Source: Halonatronomonas sp051745425 (lineage in GTDB: Bacteria; Bacillota; Halanaerobiia; Halanaerobiales; Halarsenatibacteraceae). From it: a stretch of 28,267 nt of DNA. The notes beneath the pieces were generated by a model. That model was not told the origin of the DNA. It saw only the letters and a program-made list of their open reading frames with translations, and ran no database searches. This document shows positions 22,228 to 28,267 of the stretch, one piece after another (within the stretch, counting starts at the first letter, position 1; each line of letters begins with the position of its first letter). Position numbers and translations under genes: made by a program. The stretch lies in the NCBI GenBank assembly GCA_051745425.1, contig JBNJEB010000009.1, positions 1-28,267 of the forward strand, written 5' to 3'.

Positions 22228-23370
22228 ATGAAATATTTAGTGATTGGATCAGGTGTAGCTGGAATATCAGCGGTAAAAGAGATTAATAGGGTTAAGGATG
22301 AAGATATTGATATTACTATCATCAGTAAAGAGAAAGATCCATTTTATTATAGGCCAAGGCTTATTGAATGTCTTTCAGGAGATATATCTGTTGAAGATAT
22401 AATTATTAATGATAGAGACTGGTTTGAAAAAAATGATATAGAACTTTTTTTAGGTGAAAAAGTAATTGATGTTAATTTTGAAGAAAAATATGTAATCACA
22501 GATAATAAAAAAGAATTTTCTTATGATAAGTTATTGCTTGCTCAAGGAGCCAGCAGTTTTATTCCCCCTATAAATGGAGTCGACTTAGATGGGGTTTATG
22601 CTTTAAGAAACGGTGAAGATGCGAGGGAAATTTATGAGCATATTGAAAGTTGTAAGAAAGCAGTTGTAATTGGAGGAGGCCTTTTAGGACTTGAATCAGC
22701 TTACAATATGATTAAAGCTGGGCTTGAAGTAACCGTTATAGAAAAAGCAGATCATCTTTTACAAAGACAGTTAGATAGTGCTGCAGGGGATAAGTTAAAA
22801 TTAATTTTAGAAGATAAACATGGCTTTAATTTTTATCTGGATTCAGGAGTAGGAAAAATATCTGGCAATGAATATGTAGAAGAAGTTGAGCTGTCTGATG
22901 GCACTAAAATTCCTGCTGATTTAGTTCTATTTTCTACTGGAATTAATCCAAATACAGAAATAGTTGAAGACTCAGGTCTAGAAATAAATAGAGGGGTTAT
23001 TGTTGATAATGAGATGTCAACAAATATTCCTGATGTTTATGCAGCTGGTGATGTAGCTGAATATAATAGCAATATTTATGGTATCTGGGCTCCTTCAATG
23101 GAAGAAGGAAGAGTTGCTGGAAAAGTAATGGTTGGTAAGGATGCTGAATTCACAGGATTTGTCCCGTCCCATACGTTAAAGGTTGCTGATGTTAATGTTG
23201 TTTCAATTGGAGTTCTATCAGAAGGTGAGAATATTAGTTCTGATACTATTGTTGATGATGAAAAGACCTATTGCCGTATTTTTAAAGATGAGAATGAGGA
23301 TACAGTCGGTGCAATTATTGTAGGGAAATATGAAAATGAAAATAGTTTAATTAAAGGAATAAAGAAATAA
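22228..23370 (+). CDS. FAD-dependent NAD(P)H oxidoreductase (rubredoxin/nitrite reductase-like)
   Basis: 380 residues of the two-dinucleotide-domain flavoprotein family: FAD-binding VIGSGVAGISA (5-15), NAD(P)-binding VVIGGGLLGLESA (about 147-159), FSTGINPN and the second FAD motif YAAGDVAEY (about 273-281). It lacks the redox-active CxxxxC of disulfide reductases, so an NADH:rubredoxin or NADH oxidase-like role is more likely. An excellent AAGGAGG precedes the ATG. It sits between efp and the Asp23 gene, where Bacillus has other genes. The electron acceptor is unknown. Confidence 0.85.
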   Translation: MKYLVIGSGVAGISAVKEINRVKDEDIDITIISKEKDPFYYRPRLIECLSGDISVEDIIINDRDWFEKNDIELFLGEKVIDVNFEEKYVITDNKKEFSYDKLLLAQGASSFIPPINGVDLDGVYALRNGEDAREIYEHIESCKKAVVIGGGLLGLESAYNMIKAGLEVTVIEKADHLLQRQLDSAAGDKLKLILEDKHGFNFYLDSGVGKISGNEYVEEVELSDGTKIPADLVLFSTGINPNTEIVEDSGLEINRGVIVDNEMSTNIPDVYAAGDVAEYNSNIYGIWAPSMEEGRVAGKVMVGKDAEFTGFVPSHTLKVADVNVVSIGVLSEGENISSDTIVDDEKTYCRIFKDENEDTVGAIIVGKYENENSLIKGIKK

Positions 23371-23402
23371 TATAAACCTATTTTATAAAAAGGGGGGAGA
23401 TT

Positions 23403-23822
23403 ATGCCCGCTGATAATATAGGCAATATCTGGATATCAGATGATGTAATTGGAATCATCGCTAGCCTAACAGTAGTTGAAATTGAAGGGGTTTATTCAAT
23501 GAGTGGTGGATTTGCCAGAGGTTTAGCTAATGTTCTGGGAAAAAATGATTTATCTAGAGGAGTAAAAATTGAAAAAGACAATAAAAATGTTAAGGTAGAA
23601 CTTTATTTGATACTTGAGTATGAATATTCTATTCCTGATTTAGCCTGGAAAATTCAGGATAAAGTCAAAAGAACTGTTGAAGCGATGACAGATTTAAATG
23701 TAATAGAAGTTAATATTCATGTTCAAGGAGTTAATTTTTCAAAAAACGAACCAAAAGAGGAAGTGGATTTTGATGAAGACAAAATTGAGGAGGAGGAAGA
23801 GATAAATGAAAATAATTCATAA
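23403..23822 (+). CDS. Asp23/Gls24 family envelope stress protein (YqhY-like)
   Basis: 139 residues: DUF322 core (about 5-112; GNIWISDDVIGIIASLTV, EIEGVYSMSGG, VNIHVQGV) and an acidic tail. Members are membrane-associated through AmaP in staphylococci and are linked to alkaline/cell-wall stress; Bacillus YqhY, also just before nusB, is linked to lipid synthesis. AAAGGGGGGAG precedes the ATG. Its 3' end overlaps the AmaP gene by 17 bases. Confidence 0.92.
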   Translation: MPADNIGNIWISDDVIGIIASLTVVEIEGVYSMSGGFARGLANVLGKNDLSRGVKIEKDNKNVKVELYLILEYEYSIPDLAWKIQDKVKRTVEAMTDLNVIEVNIHVQGVNFSKNEPKEEVDFDEDKIEEEEEINENNS

Positions 23823-24516
23823 GTTAGTCCTCATAGTTCTTCTGGTTCTTTTGATGTTTATTTCATTATTATTAACAATTTATAGTTTTGGAATAACAGG
23901 AGAATCTTTTATCAGTTTAATTGAACAGGACCTTTATCAAAATTATATTTTAGGTTTTGTTTTTCTTGTTATGACCATTGTATCAGCATTAGCGATTTAT
24001 CCTCTTTTAAAAAGTAAAGATCAAACTACTGTTTTACAAACTGGAGAAAATGGAGATATTAATATTTCTTTGAAAGCAATTGATAAAATTGTAAGAGCTG
24101 TGACTAATGAACAAAAGGGTATTGAAACAAAAAATATTAATTTAGATACAAGACAAAATAGATTATATATTGAACTAATAATTACAGCAAAAGGAAATCT
24201 TTCAATCCCTGATATTATTTCTGATTTAAAAGATACAATAAAGAGAAGATTAAAAGAGACAGTTGGAACTGATTTAGCAGAAATAAAAGTTTTGATTGAT
24301 AATGTTGATTCTTTATCTAAAAAGGAAAAAATAAAAAAGGAAAAAGATGAAGATATAATCCAAGAAGGATCTAATTTAGATGATCAAGATGATATAATTA
24401 AAGAACAAGAAGATGACAAAATTAATGAACAAGAAAACGAACAAGAAAATGATAATGAGAAAGAAAAAGTTGATGCTAAAGATTTTTTAGACGACTTTGA
24501 AAGTAGGAATAATTAA
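23806..24516 (+). CDS. amaP: AmaP-like membrane anchor for Asp23
   Basis: 236 residues: two membrane segments (5-27, 47-66), a cytoplasmic DUF322-related domain (about 75-165; ISLKAIDKIVRAV, LIITAKGNLSIPDIISDL) and a long, highly charged Glu/Asp/Lys/Asn tail (about 170-236), probably disordered. AmaP tethers Asp23 to the membrane. Overlap with the Asp23 gene and the DUF2273 gene that follows make the trio recognisable. GGAGGAGG precedes the ATG. The repetitive acidic tail may be a halophile trait; that is inference. Confidence 0.88.
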   Translation: MKIIHKLVLIVLLVLLMFISLLLTIYSFGITGESFISLIEQDLYQNYILGFVFLVMTIVSALAIYPLLKSKDQTTVLQTGENGDINISLKAIDKIVRAVTNEQKGIETKNINLDTRQNRLYIELIITAKGNLSIPDIISDLKDTIKRRLKETVGTDLAEIKVLIDNVDSLSKKEKIKKEKDEDIIQEGSNLDDQDDIIKEQEDDKINEQENEQENDNEKEKVDAKDFLDDFESRNN

Positions 24517-24553
24517 AAATAATAAGCCTCTTTGTAAAGGGGGTTGATAATTA

Positions 24554-24790
24554 ATGAATGACTCTGAAGTCAAAACTGATTTGAAAGAATTATTTATAAA
24601 GTTTATTTATAATTATAGTTCAGAAATTACTGGTGCTTTAATAGGCTTAATTTTGGCTATATTAATCTTTACAATTGGAGTATTTAAAACATTAGTTATA
24701 ATAACTTTTACAGTAATAGGATTTTTAATAGGTAATAGGGAAAATTTAAATGAAGATATAGTTAAAATTTTAGACAAATTAGTTAATTAA
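24554..24790 (+). CDS. DUF2273 small membrane protein
   Basis: 78 residues with a hydrophobic hairpin (about 26-60; EITGALIGLILAILIF, then TVIGFLIGNREN). This is the DUF2273 pattern, which regularly accompanies Asp23 and AmaP genes (a small membrane partner such as SAOUHSC_02442 in Staphylococcus). Function unknown. AAAGGGGGTTG lies upstream of the ATG. Confidence 0.85.
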   Translation: MNDSEVKTDLKELFIKFIYNYSSEITGALIGLILAILIFTIGVFKTLVIITFTVIGFLIGNRENLNEDIVKILDKLVN

Positions 24791-24823
24791 TAATAAATTA
24801 ATTGTTAGTTGGTGAATATTTAG

Positions 24824-25231
24824 ATGAAATATCTTTCTCGACATCAAGAAAGAGAATTAGCTTTACAATATTTATATTCATTGGATTGTAAAGAAAAATT
24901 AAAAGGAGATTGTACTATAGAAGATTTAGGCGTACCATTAAATCTTTTTGCTGATTTTGAAAGCGAAGACAATTATCATCAAGATTTAATAAAGGGAATT
25001 TGTCATAATTTAAGTCATATTGATAGCTTAATAAATGAAAATGCTATCGGCTGGAAGGTAAAAAGAATGGCTAGAGTTGATAGAAATATTCTGAGACTGG
25101 CTATTTTTGAGATTAAATATAATCCTAAAATTCCTCAGGCAGTTGCTATCAATGAGGCAGTTGAACTTGCGAAAGAATATGGTTCAGAGAAATCTACTTC
25201 ATTTATTAATGGGATTTTAGGAAAGATATGA
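24824..25231 (+). CDS. nusB: Transcription antitermination factor NusB
   Basis: 135 residues, all-helical. N-terminal SRHQERELALQYLYSLD and C-terminal RMARVDRNILRLAIFEIKY, VAINEAVELAKEYG and FINGILGKI are standard. With NusE/S10 it binds boxA in rRNA leaders and supports rRNA antitermination. The nusB-folD-xseA-xseB order is conserved in Firmicutes, although here a terminator splits nusB from folD. The ribosome site (TTGGTGA) is weak. Confidence 0.95.
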   Translation: MKYLSRHQERELALQYLYSLDCKEKLKGDCTIEDLGVPLNLFADFESEDNYHQDLIKGICHNLSHIDSLINENAIGWKVKRMARVDRNILRLAIFEIKYNPKIPQAVAINEAVELAKEYGSEKSTSFINGILGKI

Positions 25232-25234
25232 TAT

Positions 25235-25261
25235 AAAGGCCTGCATTATGCAGGCTTTTTG
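25235..25261 (+). terminator. Intrinsic terminator after nusB
   Basis: Perfect GCCTGCA (25239-25245) / TGCAGGC (25249-25255) with a 3-base loop, flanked by AAAG and TTTTTG, which extend the stem and give the U tract. Confidence 0.82.
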
Positions 25262-25293
25262 AAAGTTTATTTATTATCAGAATAAATTTAAAC

Positions 25294-25322
25294 TTGAAAA
25301 GATTTGTTTATGATGATATTTT
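25294..25322 (+). promoter_or_regulatory. Candidate promoter of the folD-xseAB block
   Basis: TTGAAA (25294-25299), 17-base spacer, TATTTT (25317-25322). It lies just after the nusB terminator and about 55 bases upstream of folD. The -10 departs from consensus at two positions. Confidence 0.5.
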
Positions 25323-25378
25323 AGTAACGAGAATTAAAAATTTTAATTTTAATTAAAATATAATTAGGAGGCTAACAG

Positions 25379-26233
25379 ATGGATAAAGTAATTGATGGAA
25401 AGCAGATTGCGAAAAACATTCGAGAAGAATTAAAGAGTCAGATCAATGATCAAAAAGAGGAGGGAAGAGTCCCTGGATTAGCAGTTGTATTAGTAGGTGA
25501 TAATCCAGCTTCCGAAACATATGTGGGTATGAAAGAAAAGGCAGCTGAAGAGATTGGTATCCATTCAGAGCTTCATGATGTTGATTCTAGTATTAGTCAG
25601 GAAGAACTTCTTGATTTAGTTGATCAGCTAAATAATGATGATAAAATAGATGGAATTCTAGTTCAACTTCCATTGCCTGATCATATTGATGAACTGGCAG
25701 TTATTGAAGCAATTGATCCTGGTAAAGATGTTGATGGTTTTCATCCAATAAATACTGGCCGTTTATTCAGTGGGCAGAAAGATTTATTAAGATTTGATCC
25801 ATGTACCCCACTAGGAATTATTAAGTTAATTGAAAGAAAAGGGATAGACATTGAAGGTAAAAATGCTGTTATTGTTGGAAGAAGTAATATAGTTGGTAAA
25901 CCTGTTGCTCATTTACTACTTGAAAGAAATGCTACAATAACTATTTGCCATTCAAGAACAAAAGATTTAAAAGCAGAAACTCTTGACGCAGATATCCTGG
26001 TGGCTGCTGTTGGCAGGCCAAACTTTATTACAGGAGATATGGTAAAAGAAGGTGCCTGTGTAATTGATGTTGGGATTAATAGAATTGATGGTGAATTAGT
26101 CGGTGATGTTGAATATGATTCTGCTTATGAGAGAGCTGGGGCAATAACTCCTGTTCCTGGTGGAGTAGGTCCGATGACAATTGCTATGCTAATGAAAAAT
26201 ACGGTTAAAGCCCGGGAGTATCATGGAGTCTAA
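25379..26233 (+). CDS. folD: Bifunctional methylene-THF dehydrogenase/cyclohydrolase
   Basis: Interconverts 5,10-methylene-THF and 10-formyl-THF, supplying one-carbon units. 284 residues. Visible are the YVGMKEKA active site with Tyr48 and Lys52, VQLPLP, GKDVDGFHPINTG, the CTPLGI motif, the Rossmann VGRSNIVGKPVAHLL and the closing TPVPGGVGPMT. TTAGGAGG precedes the ATG. Its last bases overlap the xseA start by 11. Confidence 0.97.
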   Translation: MDKVIDGKQIAKNIREELKSQINDQKEEGRVPGLAVVLVGDNPASETYVGMKEKAAEEIGIHSELHDVDSSISQEELLDLVDQLNNDDKIDGILVQLPLPDHIDELAVIEAIDPGKDVDGFHPINTGRLFSGQKDLLRFDPCTPLGIIKLIERKGIDIEGKNAVIVGRSNIVGKPVAHLLLERNATITICHSRTKDLKAETLDADILVAAVGRPNFITGDMVKEGACVIDVGINRIDGELVGDVEYDSAYERAGAITPVPGGVGPMTIAMLMKNTVKAREYHGV

Positions 26234-27446
26234 ATATTTTACTGTTTCAGAAGTAACTAGATATATTAAAAATTTACTAAAAGAAGATGATATCTTAAAT
26301 CAGATTGAAGTTGTTGGAGAAATTTCTAATTTTCATCATCATCGTTCAGGTCATATGTATTTTAGTTTAAAAGATGATGATTCCAAGATTAATGCAGTGA
26401 TGTTTAAAGGTAACAATTTTAATCTGGATTTTCAGCCTGAAGATGGCAAGAAAGTCAGGGCTTTTGGTTATATAGATCTCTATGTCCCTAGAGGTGAATA
26501 TCAATTATATGTTGAAGCTATGTCTGAAGAGGGGGAAGGGGATTTATATCAGAAGTTTTTAAAACTTAAAGCCAAATTAGATAAAGAAGGTCTTTTTGCT
26601 GATGAAAATAAACAGTCGATACCTGAGTTTCCCAAAAAGATTGGTTTAGTTACTTCAGCAGGTGGAGCAGCAATTAGAGATATTATTTCTGTGATAAACC
26701 GGCGAGATGCCAGGGTATCTATTCTGGTTGCTTCCTCAAGAGTTCAGGGGAGTGAGTCAGTAGGAGAGCTTATAGATTCTCTTCGATATCTTGATAACAG
26801 AGATGATATCGACTTAATATTAATATCAAGGGGTGGAGGTTCTTTAGAGGACCTCTGGTCCTTTAATAATGAAATTTTAGCCCGGGAGATAGTTGGAGCT
26901 AAAACTCCAATAATAAGTGGAGTGGGTCATGAAACAGATTTTACTATTGCTGATCTGGCAGCAGATTTAAGAGCACCTACTCCATCAGCGGCAGCTGAAC
27001 TTGCTGTTAAAGATATGGTGAGTATTAGGAATAGATTTAATAATTTAAGTGAACAGTTATATTATAAAATTAATAAAAAGATAAAAGATGCTCGCAAAGA
27101 ACTTGATTTTATTTTAAAAAATAGAATCTGGAGGAATCCTGGTTTAATAATATCTGACCAGAGACAGGAATTTGATAATATTAGTGATAATATTAGTCGG
27201 GCTATAGAAAATTATTTCAAAGATAAGTATGATGAGATAGCTAAACTCTCTTTGAAATTAGATGGCTTAAGTCCATTGAAAATTTTATCCCGGGGTTACT
27301 CAATTACTGAAAAAATTGATGGTGATAGATCAGAAATTGTTTCATCTATTAATAATTTTAAAAAAGGTGATTTAATAAAGACTTTATTAGAAGATGGCCA
27401 ATTATTAAGTGAAGTTAGAGAAATTAAGGAGGCCAGTAATGACTGA
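26223..27446 (+). CDS. xseA: Exodeoxyribonuclease VII large subunit
   Basis: Single-strand-specific exonuclease subunit. 407 residues: OB-fold nucleic-acid-binding domain (1-100; FTVSEVTRYIKNLL, GEISNFHHHRSGHMYFSLKD), then the catalytic region with IGLVTSAGGAAIRDI, RGGGSLEDLWSFNNE and SGVGHETDFTIADLAADLRAPTPSAA (landmarks only), and a C-terminal coiled coil with SRGYSI. CGGGAG lies ahead of the ATG. It overlaps both neighbours. Confidence 0.96.
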   Translation: MESKYFTVSEVTRYIKNLLKEDDILNQIEVVGEISNFHHHRSGHMYFSLKDDDSKINAVMFKGNNFNLDFQPEDGKKVRAFGYIDLYVPRGEYQLYVEAMSEEGEGDLYQKFLKLKAKLDKEGLFADENKQSIPEFPKKIGLVTSAGGAAIRDIISVINRRDARVSILVASSRVQGSESVGELIDSLRYLDNRDDIDLILISRGGGSLEDLWSFNNEILAREIVGAKTPIISGVGHETDFTIADLAADLRAPTPSAAAELAVKDMVSIRNRFNNLSEQLYYKINKKIKDARKELDFILKNRIWRNPGLIISDQRQEFDNISDNISRAIENYFKDKYDEIAKLSLKLDGLSPLKILSRGYSITEKIDGDRSEIVSSINNFKKGDLIKTLLEDGQLLSEVREIKEASND

Positions 27447-27711
27447 AAAGCTTGAAAAAGATAAACTTTCATTTGAAGATGCAATTAATAAGTTAGAGGT
27501 AATAGTTAGAGAACTTGATAATGATCTTCTTTCTCTTGATGAAGCAATGGATAGGTTTACTGAAGGCTTGAAATTGATTAAATTTTGTCAACAGGAATTA
27601 GACCAGGCTGAGGGGAAATTAGAACAGATTGTTAAAGAAGATGGAGAATTTAGTAAAGTAATTTCATTTGATTTACCAGGTGAAGAGAATAATAACCAGG
27701 AGGATGATTAA
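27439..27711 (+). CDS. xseB: Exodeoxyribonuclease VII small subunit
   Basis: 90 residues; the core LSFEDAINKLEVIVRELD and LSLDEAMDRFTEGL is the standard two-helix XseB fold, with an acidic tail EENNNQEDD. ATG 27439 is seven bases after AAGGAGG (27425-27431); an ATG at 27409 lies upstream of that site. It overlaps the xseA end by 8 bases. Confidence 0.95.
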   Translation: MTEKLEKDKLSFEDAINKLEVIVRELDNDLLSLDEAMDRFTEGLKLIKFCQQELDQAEGKLEQIVKEDGEFSKVISFDLPGEENNNQEDD

Positions 27712-27712
27712 T

Positions 27713-28171
27713 GTGCCTGATTTAAAAGAGTTAGGTAAAAATAAGTCTAATTTAATTAAGGCTCTTCAGAAGAGACAGGAAGCAGAAGGTTACATATCAG
27801 ATAACGATATTAAAGAGATTAGTGATGCTTTTTCCATGGCTCCTGTAGAAGTTGAAGGAGTAGTTAGTTTTTATACTCAATTTAAGAGAATAGCACCAGG
27901 TAAGTATAAGATCTCAGTCTGTGATGGGACTGCCTGCCACATAAAAGGATCAAGTTTAGTTTTGAATTGGGTCACTGATGAATTAGGTATTGAAGATGGT
28001 GAGACTGATGAAGAAGGTATTTTTTCTATGGATGCTGTTGCCTGTCTTGGCTGTTGCAGTCTTGCTCCTGTAATTAGTATTAATGGTAAAGTTTATGGTA
28101 ACTTAACCAGGAAAAAATTACTTAAAATTTTAAATGATTATCGCCAGAGGGAGGAAGCTGACAATGGTTAA
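27713..28171 (+). CDS. NuoE/HndA/HydC-like [2Fe-2S] subunit
   Basis: 152 residues: N-terminal helical part, then a thioredoxin-like ferredoxin fold. Cluster ligands C70 and C75 (CDGTAC) and C111 and C115 (CLGCC) give the Cx4C...Cx3C signature. It carries electrons in NADH dehydrogenase, NADP-reducing or electron-bifurcating [FeFe]-hydrogenase complexes. GTG 27713 is nine bases after AGGAGG; ATG 27704 abuts that site. It begins right after xseB and overlaps the next gene by 8 bases. Which complex it serves depends on genes beyond the window. Confidence 0.9.
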   Translation: MPDLKELGKNKSNLIKALQKRQEAEGYISDNDIKEISDAFSMAPVEVEGVVSFYTQFKRIAPGKYKISVCDGTACHIKGSSLVLNWVTDELGIEDGETDEEGIFSMDAVACLGCCSLAPVISINGKVYGNLTRKKLLKILNDYRQREEADNG

Positions 28172-28267
28172 AAGAATTAAAGTTGGCATGGCCAGCTGTG
28201 GAATCGCCGCTGGAGCAGGTGAAGTCAAAGATAAAATATTAGAAATGAATCCTGATGCTGAAGTTGT
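28164..28267 (+). CDS. NuoF/HydB/HndC-like subunit, 3'-truncated by window edge
   Basis: Only the first 34 residues are present. VGMASCGIAAGAGEV matches the start of the N-terminal thioredoxin-like [2Fe-2S] domain found in HydB/HndC-type flavoprotein subunits, which NuoF of respiratory complex I lacks. This points to a soluble NAD(P)-linked hydrogenase or formate dehydrogenase operon. GAGGGAGGAAG lies upstream of the ATG. Confidence 0.75.
   Translation, partial: MVKRIKVGMASCGIAAGAGEVKDKILEMNPDAEV

Noticed and set aside
25359..25364. TATAAT just before folD as a -10 box
   Set aside because: It abuts the ribosome site, so transcription would start at or after it; the pair at 25294-25322 is better placed.
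27296..27484. 62-residue minus-strand ORF across the xseA-xseB junction
   Set aside because: It overlaps two confident genes and lacks any start signal.
1..28267. tRNA or rRNA genes, insertion sequences, prophage or integrase genes
   Set aside because: None recognised on either strand; all sizeable coding regions are explained by cellular genes.

Overview
The window comes from a low-GC, AT-rich member of the Firmicutes. Synteny is Bacillus/Clostridium-like: alaS-ireB-ruvX-DUF1292-mltG-U32, then efp-Asp23-nusB-folD-xseA-xseB. Spore-former markers are present: a SleB-type cortex hydrolase and an AbrB gene with a Spo0A-box-like site in its leader. An outer-membrane secretin gene also lies in the window, so a diderm Firmicute is suggested. 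The Halanaerobiales (halophilic, anaerobic, outer-membrane-bearing, hydrogenase-containing) fit best. This placement is an inference; no rRNA is present to confirm it.

Layout. (1) 1-3853: 3' part of tyrS, alaS and ireB, ended by a hairpin terminator. (2) 3927-8480: a near-consensus promoter followed by ruvX, a DUF1292 gene, mltG, a U32/TrhP-type gene, a DUF4911 gene, a YqeG-type phosphatase and sleB. The block ends in a terminator shared with the convergent abrB. (3) 8492-8830 (minus strand): abrB with a consensus promoter and one 0A-box-like heptamer just downstream of the start site. (4) 8902-10891: a Fur-family regulator, a Crp/Fnr-family regulator and aroE, tightly packed. (5) 10892-11494: about 600 bp without a gene. 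It holds an extended -10 promoter candidate, seven tandem 11-bp repeats and a strong intrinsic terminator about 105 bp before the next gene. (6) 11495-19457: a ten-gene type IV pilus / type II secretion-like operon. Its order is ATPase, platform protein, five (pseudo)pilins, PilM, PilN, PilO and secretin-like genes, and it is markedly more AT- and Asn/Ile-rich than its surroundings. (7) 19524-21562: aroK, aroQ and a proline peptidase. (8) 21570-25261: efp with its own promoter, an FAD/NAD(P) oxidoreductase, the Asp23-AmaP-DUF2273 envelope-stress trio and nusB, then a terminator. (9) 25294-28267: a folD promoter, folD, xseA, xseB, a NuoE-like [2Fe-2S] subunit and the 5' end of a NuoF/HydB-like gene, the start of an NADH-linked hydrogenase or dehydrogenase operon.

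The most interesting part is the envelope-spanning pilus/secretion locus and its leader. One pseudopilin appears to be encoded without its prepilin leader and starts at the mature N-terminus. Another may begin with an AUU codon. The PilO-like protein carries a C-terminal segment that looks like a fused PilP/GspC homology-region domain. A terminator stands in the leader with no clear promoter after it, so conditional read-through may control the operon. Retraction ATPase, prepilin peptidase and a separate PilP gene are not in the window. Translation starts were reassigned in many genes from ribosome-binding-site spacing, and TTG starts are unusually frequent.
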